From NCBI RefSeq assembly GCF_014201335.1, contig NZ_JACHEB010000012.1, forward strand, positions 1-64,000: 64,000 bases of DNA, given 5' to 3'. Positions 9,361-18,250 of this stretch are shown in pieces. Position 1 is the first letter of the stretch. Each line of letters begins with the position of its first letter. A model generated the notes under the pieces. That model was not told the origin of the DNA, did no database searches, and was given only the letters and a program-made list of their open reading frames with translations. Position numbers and translations under genes: made by a program. This stretch comes from Tunturiibacter gelidiferens. GTDB taxonomy: Bacteria; Acidobacteriota; Terriglobia; Terriglobales; Acidobacteriaceae.

Positions 9361-12300
9361 TTAGAACACAAACTTGCCGCTAATTTGAAGCTGACGGGAA
9401 GAGCCGCCATCGCTGGTGGCGAAGCGGGTTGAGGAGATCTGGCCGAAGGTCGAAGACTGCGTGTTGCCCGACGGCTGCCCGAAGTTGGGATGATTGAGAA
9501 TGTCGAAGGCATCGACACGAAGTTTGAAGTTAAGCCCTTCAAATAGCTTCGTGTCCTTTTCTCCAGAAAGATCGATGTCCGCAAATCCAGGGCCGGTCAC
9601 TGCGTTTCGCTGGATATTGCCGATGCCGGTGTAGACGATCGCTGCAGTAGGAGACGCCTGCGTTCCCTGAATCTGCAGGCTGCATCCTGCCGGAACTGCC
9701 AGAGTTGGTCCGATGGGGCAAACATTCGCGTGCGGAATGAACGTGACGTTGGCAATCGCGGTCTGCGATTTATGCGTGGTAATCGTACCAACCTTGTTGG
9801 GGCGTATAGCGCCGGTAAGGCCGTTGAAGTTTGAGCTGCTTGCAAGTATGTTGATGGGGTTTCCGGTCTGGTACTGGACGATCGTCGAAAGCTGATAGCC
9901 CGAAACCAAACGGTTGCGCTTGAAGGGCAGGTTATAGATCGCGGTTCCAGCGAAGTGATTGCGCGTGTCGAAATCCGACAGCCCGTAGTTGCCGGCGGGA
10001 TTGTTGCTGTCCTGCGGAGCGCCGCCTGCCGCAGAGAGGCCGCCCTGTGACCCGAGGGAGTTGAGATCCATCGACTTCGTCCACTCATAGTTCACACTGA
10101 ACTCAAGCCCGCTCTTCATCGTCTTACTGAGCGTCGCCCACATCCCGTTGTAATTCGAGATGCCAATGCTGTTCACCTCCGGGATGTTGGAAGCGATGGA
10201 GACGCCGGGATCGATGGGGCTATTGAGGGAGAGCTTTTGATACAAATGCGGAGATCCAGATGGACCGGTCGCCTGGTTCTCGTTGGTTGTAGTACGCAGA
10301 TGGCGTCCAACCGATCCATAGTATCCGACCGAGGCAACCATGCCGCCAGCAAGCGCCTGCGTCACGTTCAGATTGAAGCTTTCGATGTACCCGTTCCTGA
10401 GGTTAGGGTTGACGGAACTGATCCCGATGGCCGAGGCCTTCGCCGATGCATACAGCGTCGACACTGGAATGGGTGTTCCATTGTAAGAGACTGCGGTGCT
10501 GAACGGAGGATTGGTGTACAGCCCGCCTACTACATTCGACACCGGTTGATCGACCAGGTAAGCATAACCTCCACGCACCACGGTCTTGCCGGTGCCTAAG
10601 AGGTCGAGTGCAAATCCCAGCCGGGGTTCGATGTTGTAGTTCTGCGAGTAGGCGCCGTTGGCTGGAATCCCGTTAGTGCCAACCTGCGTCAGCGTTGGAC
10701 CGCCGTTTCCATTCGGATTGAAGAGCGTAAACCGGTTCGCGCCCTCCACAGGCGTACCGTTCCACTCGAAGCGCAGACCGTATTCCAGCGTCAGCTTCGG
10801 TGTGAGCTTGAAGTTGTCCTGTACAAACCCTCCGACTGCGGTGTCGTAGACACGGCTGGTGACAGTATTCGGCTGAATACTGAAGACCGTTGCGTTGTCC
10901 ATCTCGAAGTTATTGGGTGTGCTCACATAGGTAAGCGAGCCGATGTTTGCGGTAAAGCTGGCACTCAGATAACGGCGGTACTCACCACCGAATTTGATGC
11001 TATGCCTGCCGCGCAGCAATGTCGCCGTATCCGAAACAATGCCAAGCGTGTCGTTGCGGCCCTGTGGGAACCCCGCAGGCCCACCAAAAACGAGGCCAAT
11101 GTCAGAGAGAGTAATCTGCGGCAGACCAACATTGCCCTGAAGGCCATCGACGAGGCCTACGCTATTCGGGTCAGTAAGATTGGCCGGATTGAAGGCGATG
11201 GAGATGCGATTGAAGCCGAGACGCACTTCATTCACGAAGGTCGGGTTGAAGACATGCGTCTCGTTGAAGGTGAGTATCTGCCGATGCGCACTGCGGTGAT
11301 CGCCCCATCCGGGAATCGTATCGCCCTGCAACGCAGGCTCCGTACGAACGTCTTTCTGAAAAGCATAAAAACCATGCGCAGAATCCGAGCTGCTGAACTG
11401 GTGCGAAATGTCGACGGTGAACTGATCAATATTGACCGGGCCAGGCGTGAACGCTACGTAGTTACTTCCGCTGTTTGGCAGCGGAAGCAGCGCAGCCAAT
11501 TCGGCTGCTGCTGGAAACTGTGCCGCGTTCGCTGCGATCTGCGCGTGTTGAGCGGCAGTAAGCACCGTGCTGTTCTGCAGAATACCTTGTTGCTGCCGCA
11601 GGCCTTCATAGCTACCGAAGAAGAAGGTGTGTCCTCTCCAGATGGGGCCGCCCACCGATCCACCGAAGTTGTTGCGCTTGAGCGGCGCCTTCTCGCCCGG
11701 TAGACCAGCGATCGGTAATCCGGTTGCAGGATTGAAGTTGCGGTTGAAGTAGTTGCGCGCGTCGAGCGCCTCGTTGCGGAAGTAGTCAAACGCCTCGCCA
11801 TGAAACTGGTTTGTACCAGAGCGCGTCGCAACGTTCACAATCGAGCCCGAACTGCGGCCATACTCTGCGCTGAACGTCGAGTTGTCGATCTTGAACTCGG
11901 AGGTGGTGCTGATCGACGGTTGAAAGGTGATCTGGTTCTGGCTGATATCATTCAGGTTCACGCCGTTGATCTGGAAGTTCACCGAGTCTTCGCGATTGCC
12001 TGCTGAGTCAAAGGAGTTGGCACCCAGGCCGCGGCTCGCGGACGTCAGACTTCCGGCCGTCGGAGCCACCACGCCACCCGGCGTCAGCACCGTCAGATCC
12101 AGAAAGTGCCGCCCGTTCAATGGAATCTGCTGCACGGTCTCCCTGTCGATGACCTGCCCGACCGTCATGGTCTGCGTCTCGATCTGTGGTGCGCCGCTGT
12201 CCACCTGGACTATCTCGCCGGCCGATATCAGAGCAAGCTGCGCATTCACCGCAACCGTCTGATTCACCTCAAGCGTCACATTTTTTACGGTATATAAGCT

Positions 12301-12570
12301 GAAGCCCGCACCCGAAATCTGCACATCGTACTCGCCTGGTTGTAACGACGGAACGCCGTAAACTCCCGCCCCATCGGTAACGACCTCGCGGTCAAGCCCC
12401 GTGGCAATCGAATGCACTCTAACGTGCGCGCCCGGAACCACCGCACCGCTTGGATCTATCACGGTGCCCGACAGATTCGCCGTCGACTGTGCGAGACACA
12501 CGCCAACGCTCATCAGTAACAACACAGAAAAACTAAACAACCCGTTTGAGAACTTCCATGAAATCTTCAT
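9361..12570 (-). CDS. Oar-like TonB-dependent receptor with carboxypeptidase-regulatory-like domain
   Basis: A 1069-residue outer-membrane protein. The ATG at 12570 has an AGGAGG just upstream and opens a signal peptide (MKISWKFSNGLFSFSVLLLM...LAQ); the 66 upstream in-frame residues are not protein-like. Residues about 30-115 are a CarboxypepD_reg/Big-type beta sandwich (LSGTVIDPSGAVVPGAHV...). Then comes a plug-like domain (QIPLNGRHFLDLTVLTPGG, SIVNVATRSGTNQFHG) and a long beta-barrel ending in ISGKFVF, an aromatic C-terminal residue typical of BAM substrates. Such receptors are hugely expanded in acidobacteria and are thought to import oligosaccharides or other large nutrients using TonB energy. 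The ligand is not deducible here; no degradative enzyme cluster is adjacent. Confidence 0.93.
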   Translation of the reverse strand: MKISWKFSNGLFSFSVLLLMSVGVCLAQSTANLSGTVIDPSGAVVPGAHVRVHSIATGLDREVVTDGAGVYGVPSLQPGEYDVQISGAGFSLYTVKNVTLEVNQTVAVNAQLALISAGEIVQVDSGAPQIETQTMTVGQVIDRETVQQIPLNGRHFLDLTVLTPGGVVAPTAGSLTSASRGLGANSFDSAGNREDSVNFQINGVNLNDISQNQITFQPSISTTSEFKIDNSTFSAEYGRSSGSIVNVATRSGTNQFHGEAFDYFRNEALDARNYFNRNFNPATGLPIAGLPGEKAPLKRNNFGGSVGGPIWRGHTFFFGSYEGLRQQQGILQNSTVLTAAQHAQIAANAAQFPAAAELAALLPLPNSGSNYVAFTPGPVNIDQFTVDISHQFSSSDSAHGFYAFQKDVRTEPALQGDTIPGWGDHRSAHRQILTFNETHVFNPTFVNEVRLGFNRISIAFNPANLTDPNSVGLVDGLQGNVGLPQITLSDIGLVFGGPAGFPQGRNDTLGIVSDTATLLRGRHSIKFGGEYRRYLSASFTANIGSLTYVSTPNNFEMDNATVFSIQPNTVTSRVYDTAVGGFVQDNFKLTPKLTLEYGLRFEWNGTPVEGANRFTLFNPNGNGGPTLTQVGTNGIPANGAYSQNYNIEPRLGFALDLLGTGKTVVRGGYAYLVDQPVSNVVGGLYTNPPFSTAVSYNGTPIPVSTLYASAKASAIGISSVNPNLRNGYIESFNLNVTQALAGGMVASVGYYGSVGRHLRTTTNENQATGPSGSPHLYQKLSLNSPIDPGVSIASNIPEVNSIGISNYNGMWATLSKTMKSGLEFSVNYEWTKSMDLNSLGSQGGLSAAGGAPQDSNNPAGNYGLSDFDTRNHFAGTAIYNLPFKRNRLVSGYQLSTIVQYQTGNPINILASSSNFNGLTGAIRPNKVGTITTHKSQTAIANVTFIPHANVCPIGPTLAVPAGCSLQIQGTQASPTAAIVYTGIGNIQRNAVTGPGFADIDLSGEKDTKLFEGLNFKLRVDAFDILNHPNFGQPSGNTQSSTFGQISSTRFATSDGGSSRQLQISGKFVF

Positions 12571-13254
12571 TTTCAAGCCTCCTGAACAAAACGCAAACGT
12601 CCACGATCTCTCTATGGGAGAACTGCGGACACAAAAAGGACTTCGAATCGGATGGAGTGAAAAGTTCATCCGACGGCCTTGAATAACGCCGGTGGCTGGT
12701 CTAACTCGCCCTCTATTTACTGTCTGAGCGGGACCGCGGCCAATTTCACAATTCTTTAGACCGTACACAGGGTCTGAAGAGAGCAGCGTACCTTTCTTTT
12801 TCGACGGTGTTTGAACTTTCCTGAAACAAGTGTTTGGCAGATGGCCGTCCCAGCCTGTTCCGGCTACAAAAACGACTGACGAACTACGGTGGCGAAACTC
12901 AGGTCAGAAAACGAAGGAAACTGGTTTGGTGATATCTAAAATGTCATCTAATCCCGGAGATGTCAACCTACGAAATCATTGCTGGCGGATTTATTTTTCA
13001 TCAATCTGCAGACAAATTATCAAATGGCACCACATTCAATGGGATCAATCAGTTCCGTCATTTAGCCACAATCGCGCTACGACGAGATGGGTCCCAAAGG
13101 CCAAAAGCAGATCATGAACGTGTTCTCAATCGCTCCCAGGAACTGGATTGAGGCGAATGGACGACGAGATAAGCAGAAACTATCTGCCGCGCTCACGCAG
13201 ACCATTACGCACCGAACTGCAGGCGGTTACAGATCGGAAACACTTGTGGCCAAA
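12571..13254. other. Long intergenic region upstream of the receptor gene
   Basis: 684 bp separate the receptor start from the stop of the gamma-glutamyltransferase gene. It must contain the receptor promoter, but I cannot pick a convincing -35/-10 pair. Short open frames on the plus strand (12830-13117, 12960-13151) give unremarkable translations with no ribosome-binding site. Nothing else is seen. Confidence 0.5.
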
Positions 13255-15108
13255 CTAGTAGGCGAGGGCACAGCCGTCGGCGCGCATCTCGGAGGCTGCA
13301 GAGTAGACACGGTCGGTCCCGTCCATACGATGTTCAATGCATTCATAGCGTCCGTAGCCGCCGTCGGAGGGTCCCATCGGCCAACCCAGCGCGATGAGAG
13401 CCTCGCGAGTGGATGCAGGAACTCCTGCTTCGAGGCGCAGAATGCCTGTTGGGCCGAGGCCTTTGGGATCTTCGCCCATGGATTGCGAGCTGCCTTCATG
13501 GTGCCAGCGAGGGCTGTCGCCAGCGGCCTGAATATCCAGACCGTAGTCGATTCGGTTGATGATGATCTGAGCCTGACCCTGAGGCTGCATGTCTCCGCCC
13601 ATGACACCGAAGGACATCCACGGCTTGCCGTCTTTGGTGGCGAAACCGGGGATGATGGTTTGGAAAGGACGTTTTCCGGGCGCATAGATATTTGGGTGAC
13701 CGTCCTGCAGGGAGAAGAGTTCGCCGCGATCCTGGAACATGAAGCCAAGGCCGTCGGCGACGAGGCCAGAACCCATACCGCGGAAGTTGGACTGGATCAT
13801 GGAGATCATGATGCCGTCTTTGTCGGAGACGGTGAAGTACGTGGTGTCGCCGTGGCTGGGAGCCTGGCCGGGATGTACGGGGGTAAGGATGCTGTCGAGT
13901 TTGATGAGTTTGGCGCGCTCGGCCGCGTAGGACTTTGAGTTGAGGAACTCGTAGGGGATCTTGGCGAAGTGCGGATCGGCGTAGTATCGGGCACGGTCTT
14001 CATAGGCGAGGCGTTTGGCTTCGATCTGGACGTGTATGGACTGCGGAGACTGAAAGCCCATGTTGCGGAGGTCGAAGTTTTCGGCGATGTTGAGGAGTTG
14101 CAGGGTGGCGAGACCTTGCGTGTTGGCGGCCATGCCGTAGACGTCGACGCCGCGATATTTGGTGACGAGTGGATCGCCCCATTCGGCGTGCTGATCGCGA
14201 AGATCCTCGACAGTGAGCCAGCCGCCGATGCGTTTGAAGTAGGCGTCGATGGTCTTGGCGATGGGACCGTCGTAGTAAGCGTCGCGGCCTCCTTGTGCGA
14301 TGAGGCGATAGGTGCGCGCGAGATCAGGGTTGCGAAAGACATCGCCCTCATTCGGAGCTTTGCCATTGGGAGCCCAGGTGTGCAACGCGTTCGCGGTCTC
14401 TTCGACTCCCGAGCCAGGGCGCGTGAAGGCAGTGAGGTTTCGCTTGATGTAGTAGCCGATAATCTGTGGAACAGGGACGCCGGATTCGGCAAGGTGGATT
14501 GCGGGCTCGAAGAGTTCAGCCCATTTGAGTTTGCCGTAGCGTTGATGGAGAGTCCACCACGCGTCGAGTGCCCCTGGGGTGGAGACCGCGATTGCCCCAA
14601 GGGGTGGGAGAACTCCGTCTTTAGCGCGGGAGCGAGCGGTCTCGAGTGTCAAGGATTTCGGAGAACGACCGGAGCCAGCTAAGCTGACAACCTTGGCAAG
14701 CTTTGGATCCCAGATCATCGCATAGCAGTCGCCACCGATGCCGGAACTCGTAGGCTCAAGGAAGCCAAGACAGGCGTTGGCGGCGATAGCGGCGTCGATT
14801 GCAGAGCCGCCCCGCTTCAAGGTTTCGATTGCGGTCAATGTCGCAATGGGGTGGGCTGTACCCGCGGCCCCGGAGCATCCCATGGCGGCAGAACGGCTGG
14901 CGAAGCTCGCACCTGAAACGCGATCGCCGGCGTGAACGTCTGGCCGCACAAAGCGCTCGTCGCCTGCGGGCTGGAACTTCGGCAGCGACGTGTTCGATGC
15001 GCCTGTTTTCGAGTCGCCACTCTGGGCGATGGCAAGGGATGGATGAACCGACGCAATGGAACCAGTTACGGCAAGCGGGAGTGCGGCGATGAATGAGCGA
15101 CGGCGCAA
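13255..15108 (-). CDS. Gamma-glutamyltransferase family hydrolase, exported
   Basis: A 617-residue Ntn-hydrolase of the gamma-glutamyltranspeptidase family, which transfers or hydrolyses gamma-glutamyl groups such as those of glutathione. Start: a TTG at 15108 preceded by AGGAG with 6-nt spacing, giving MRRRSFIAALPLAVTG, a twin-arginine-like or Sec signal; the upstream frame is open but has no such site. The large-subunit part carries ANACLGFLEPTSSGIGGD. The autocleavage/nucleophile region reads HGDTTYFTVSDKDG, where the first Thr of the TTYFTV segment is the expected catalytic N-terminus of the small subunit, followed by the GMGSG-type oxyanion region. The length fits the family. It is a single gene, with a beta-barrel gene further upstream. 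Confidence 0.9.
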   Translation of the reverse strand: MRRRSFIAALPLAVTGSIASVHPSLAIAQSGDSKTGASNTSLPKFQPAGDERFVRPDVHAGDRVSGASFASRSAAMGCSGAAGTAHPIATLTAIETLKRGGSAIDAAIAANACLGFLEPTSSGIGGDCYAMIWDPKLAKVVSLAGSGRSPKSLTLETARSRAKDGVLPPLGAIAVSTPGALDAWWTLHQRYGKLKWAELFEPAIHLAESGVPVPQIIGYYIKRNLTAFTRPGSGVEETANALHTWAPNGKAPNEGDVFRNPDLARTYRLIAQGGRDAYYDGPIAKTIDAYFKRIGGWLTVEDLRDQHAEWGDPLVTKYRGVDVYGMAANTQGLATLQLLNIAENFDLRNMGFQSPQSIHVQIEAKRLAYEDRARYYADPHFAKIPYEFLNSKSYAAERAKLIKLDSILTPVHPGQAPSHGDTTYFTVSDKDGIMISMIQSNFRGMGSGLVADGLGFMFQDRGELFSLQDGHPNIYAPGKRPFQTIIPGFATKDGKPWMSFGVMGGDMQPQGQAQIIINRIDYGLDIQAAGDSPRWHHEGSSQSMGEDPKGLGPTGILRLEAGVPASTREALIALGWPMGPSDGGYGRYECIEHRMDGTDRVYSAASEMRADGCALAY

Positions 15109-15294
15109 TGTGTTCTCCTGGTAGAAATCTTTCGCAGACAAAAAAGGAGGTGCGATCAAAGCCATCCGTTTGGCGTCTCGCTTTGAGATATCCAATATAT
15201 CAAGGCGCGCTTGCGTCGCTTCTTACTCAGGCCGACTCTCTCCGCCCGGCAATGAATTTCGCAGTAGTCCTGCACGTTTAGGAAAACAGCCCAA

Positions 15295-15921
15295 CTACTT
15301 CCCGCCGAACTGAATATTGATGCCCGCGGAATATTTGAAGTTGTTCTGGCTTTCCGTTGTCCCGTTGACCCCAAAGCGAGTCAGCAAGTAGTCGACCTCA
15401 ACCGGACGAAGCTCCACGTATGGGATGATCGCGTAATCCAGGCCGCCGCCAAACTCCATCGCGAAGGCACTATCCGAGCTGCTCTTGTTCGTGACGCCCT
15501 CGTCCTCCAGGATCTGCGCAAACTCGTTACTATGCGCGGTGCCAAAGAGCGCTTCGCCAAATGGGTGGAGCTTGCCGCTATGCTTCTTGATCTGCGGTCC
15601 GAACATATAGGTAGACAGGTTTGCGCTAAGCTGGCCCGCAGGAAAACCATTGTGTTCAAGGGTCTTCCGCACGCCGGTGCCCTGAGTGTAGAACTGGAAG
15701 TCAGCCTTGATCCCAACGAACGATGCGAAGTTATAGACGCCACCCACGCCGCCGCCGAAGACATTGAAGCTGGTGATGACAGGGAGGTCCGGGTGAACAT
15801 TGATGAAAGAAAAATCCACGGGAATCTCGAACTTTGGATAGCTCGTCTGAGCCCCTGAGACACTCGTCAGGAGTAGAACGCATAAGCTTGCCGCTAGATA
15901 TTTAAATTTGTTCATAGCCAC
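15295..15921 (-). CDS. Outer-membrane beta-barrel protein (OmpA/porin-like 8-strand fold)
   Basis: A 208-residue exported protein with a clear signal peptide (MNKFKYLAASLCVLLLTSVSGA, cleaved near residue 24), then alternating hydrophobic strands separated by Gly/Asn-rich turns (FNVFGGGVGGVYNFASFVGIKADF, ELRPVEVDYLLTRFG), ending INIQFGGK. This is the pattern of small outer-membrane beta-barrels common in acidobacteria. There is no OmpA C-terminal domain and no enzymatic motif. The ATG two codons inside (MNKF) is an equally likely start. It is transcribed in the same direction as the gamma-glutamyltransferase gene but 186 bp away, so separate transcription is plausible. Confidence 0.8.
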   Translation of the reverse strand: MAMNKFKYLAASLCVLLLTSVSGAQTSYPKFEIPVDFSFINVHPDLPVITSFNVFGGGVGGVYNFASFVGIKADFQFYTQGTGVRKTLEHNGFPAGQLSANLSTYMFGPQIKKHSGKLHPFGEALFGTAHSNEFAQILEDEGVTNKSSSDSAFAMEFGGGLDYAIIPYVELRPVEVDYLLTRFGVNGTTESQNNFKYSAGINIQFGGK

Positions 15922-16128
15922 CGATTCTCAGACTAAACGCTATTCCGTACTGGAAAGCCGATTTCAAGCTGAATTTACAACGATATTCTGTACTGGGCTC
16001 AGCTTCATCCTCTTCGTGAGTTTCATCCCGGCCCCTTCTCCCGCAAAGTCACGTTTGCGGCAAGTTCAAAATCGTAGTTTCCTATAACTCCGTTTTTCGG
16101 GGAACTCTCGCTGGAAAAGCAGATTCGC

Positions 16129-17361
16129 TTAATCGGGAATGAAGTAAGAAGCGCGCGGGTCAGGGTATCGAAGGCTATCGTTCTGGGCCACGCCCGCTTC
16201 GAGCTGATCTCTAATCTCCGGAGTATCTGGGAGGACGAGGCAGCGCTGGAGTTCCAGCGGGTACGATTTGTTTTCTCGAAAGACAGTGAGAAGCAGGAAT
16301 TGCTTGCCAGGAGTCAGAGGAGTTTCGATCGCAAAAGGAGAATAGTTGCTATACGAGCGCGAGGTTACGGAGATGAATTCGCCGGGTTTGTACTCCGTTT
16401 CTCCCTTAAGGACGCCCTTGAGACGCACGCTTGCCTTTTCAATGACCTCACCAAGGCACCGCTCCTGAGATTCACTCACCGCGGTGACGCTTAGAATCTG
16501 ACTGGCTTCGCGACCTCGGGCAAAGAGAGGTACACGGCATGCAAGGGGGATCGGGGCATTCTCGCTGTGGACCTGATTGGGTGGTGAGGGGCGGTCCCCA
16601 GGGGTGTAGTCGTAGAGATGCCAGTTTTCGGCTGCTGGATAAATGTCCTCGAGATGGCGACACGGACGCAGCCGTGTAATGCAATTTAGATTGAATGTGG
16701 TCAATCGCCGCATCTCTGGATCGGGAGTCTCGGGCGTAAATGTTACGTTTGCCATCAAACAGAAAGAGCAGCCGCCCGGCCTTGTGACGGCATAGAAGGG
16801 GTGCTCTGCTAACTGCTCGCTCCCTATGAGCGGCCAGCCAACTAAGGTAAGGCGGCTTGTAGCTCGGCTTGTAGCGATGAGTGAGTATCCAGAGGAGCCA
16901 GAAGATGTAGAAGGAACCTGGTAAGTGAAGACTGCGCTCTTCCGCAGGACGACGCTGTCTTGTACGACGAAAGTTGTCCGCAGGCTCGCTAATCTTCCGC
17001 CTGAGTAATCAAAAATGAATGGGGCAGTTGAACGTACGAAGCCGTTATTCAAATACCGCCAGAACCCAGCATTTCCAACTGCCATCCCGGGGCTTCGTAA
17101 TTCGATGATGTAGCGACAGAAGGATGCGTCACAATGGCCCTCGTAATGGCCATATTTACCCCACCGACTGATGAGGCGTTCCGCCTCGAGCCAGTTGCTT
17201 TGACGTAGCTTGAGAGCTTGAACGTCCGCCATCAGGCGTTCCGCCCGGCGCTGGAAGCGATAGGTTTCGACACGAAGAACCACGTTGAGGATTACAAAGG
17301 ATACGACGAGGCATATACCAACGAAGCGCGCGGCCCGAATCAATGTGGGTCTGTAGGCCAT
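16129..17361 (-). CDS. Unknown membrane-anchored protein
   Basis: A 410-residue protein with a single N-terminal transmembrane helix (about residues 12-31, FVGICLVVSFVILNVVLRV), followed by a short helical linker and a mainly beta extracytoplasmic domain. Several cysteines come in pairs (CDASFC, GGCSFC, NCITRLRPC), suggesting disulfides outside the cytoplasm. The C-terminal third includes a segment like a secreted beta domain (VRLKGVLKGETEYKPGEFISV). I do not recognise the family; it may be acidobacteria-specific. It lies in the same orientation as the VOC gene upstream (gap 44 bp), but a functional link is not evident. Confidence 0.72.
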   Translation of the reverse strand: MAYRPTLIRAARFVGICLVVSFVILNVVLRVETYRFQRRAERLMADVQALKLRQSNWLEAERLISRWGKYGHYEGHCDASFCRYIIELRSPGMAVGNAGFWRYLNNGFVRSTAPFIFDYSGGRLASLRTTFVVQDSVVLRKSAVFTYQVPSTSSGSSGYSLIATSRATSRLTLVGWPLIGSEQLAEHPFYAVTRPGGCSFCLMANVTFTPETPDPEMRRLTTFNLNCITRLRPCRHLEDIYPAAENWHLYDYTPGDRPSPPNQVHSENAPIPLACRVPLFARGREASQILSVTAVSESQERCLGEVIEKASVRLKGVLKGETEYKPGEFISVTSRSYSNYSPFAIETPLTPGKQFLLLTVFRENKSYPLELQRCLVLPDTPEIRDQLEAGVAQNDSLRYPDPRASYFIPD

Positions 17362-17405
17362 TCTGTATTAGACACCGAGGGCGAAGCGATCAGCGCAACG
17401 CCTTC

Positions 17406-17795
17406 TCAGGCCGCTGAGAGCGCACTGATCGTAACGTAATATCCGTCTGGATCTCGGAGCGAGAACTCCTTGGTTTGAGTGTTCGGATTCACGTGTGGCT
17501 CCTCTTCGAGCCGAGTAACGAGAACCCGAGCCCTTTGAAGCGCCATGTCGAAATCATCGACACGGAAGAACAGCAGAAGACCGTTGCCCGGTGTCGCGTG
17601 ATCAGGACTCATCAAAGAGGGATGCTCGTGAGCGCCCCACTCGTGGAGGCAGAGCAAGACGGTTCCATCTGAATCGAGGATCTGCCCAAAAAAATTATGG
17701 GCAGGAAGGGTAACCGGTAAGCCGAACAGCGCCTGGTACCACTTGAAACTACCTGGCACGTCGCCTACCCCTATGATCGTCCATGTGCGCTTTAT
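17406..17795 (-). CDS. VOC family protein, apparent ATA start codon
   Basis: A VOC-fold (glyoxalase-like) protein ending EFSLRDPDGYYVTISAL, the canonical last strand. The first standard start is a GTG at 17759, but it cuts off the first beta strand. In-frame sequence upstream reads KRTWTIIGVGDVPGSFKWYQALFG, a normal family N-terminus. Directly before it is ATA AAG CGC at 17795, and a GGAGG sits 7 nt upstream of that ATA. No ATG, GTG or TTG lies between the upstream stop and 17759. So either the natural start mutated from ATG to ATA, or translation now begins at the GTG with a truncated 117-residue product. The ATA reading gives 129 residues. Function and substrate are unknown. Confidence 0.7.
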   Translation of the reverse strand: MKRTWTIIGVGDVPGSFKWYQALFGLPVTLPAHNFFGQILDSDGTVLLCLHEWGAHEHPSLMSPDHATPGNGLLLFFRVDDFDMALQRARVLVTRLEEEPHVNPNTQTKEFSLRDPDGYYVTISALSAA

Positions 17796-18250
17796 AGACC
17801 ACCTCCACGACTCTTCCTTAGACCGACCTCAATACGATTCCGCCGCGACGAAAAACTTCCTCAACGAAAGTTGGGTCTGCCGATCCGCCACGTCAACCTG
17901 TCAAGCCCCTGAACTCACAAAACCCGCGTCAGACGCGGACTTTCACGTGGCGTATTAGTTATCGTCCATCCCCTATAATGGAAGTAACCGGTAAACGCCG
18001 CCTTACCGAGTACGAGATCCACTCAAACTTACAACCCGAGACGAAGTATTCCTCGCATCTATAACAAAACAAGTATTTTGCGCGCAACCATTTTCCTTTC
18101 TATATTTTAGCGGCACACCCTGGCTGCAAGTTCATGAATTGAAGAGACTTCCCTGCAAGATACCCCTCAGGGGGAGGGGGAGGGTCCGAAGATCGAAATC
18201 CTGAACAGTTCACAACCCCAACAGGGCGAACTCCGCGATACACTCCACTC
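17796..18250. other. Intergenic region between divergent genes
   Basis: 455 bp between the VOC gene and the amidohydrolase gene, transcribed away from each other, so promoters for both should lie here. A GC-rich imperfect palindrome (TACCCCTCAGGGGGAGGGGGA) lies near 18160-18182, the kind of dispersed element often seen between acidobacterial genes. Nothing else is convincing. Confidence 0.45.

Noticed and set aside
13087..13938. 283-residue open frame on the plus strand
   Set aside because: It lies antisense to the gamma-glutamyltransferase gene, whose conserved motifs are on the minus strand.
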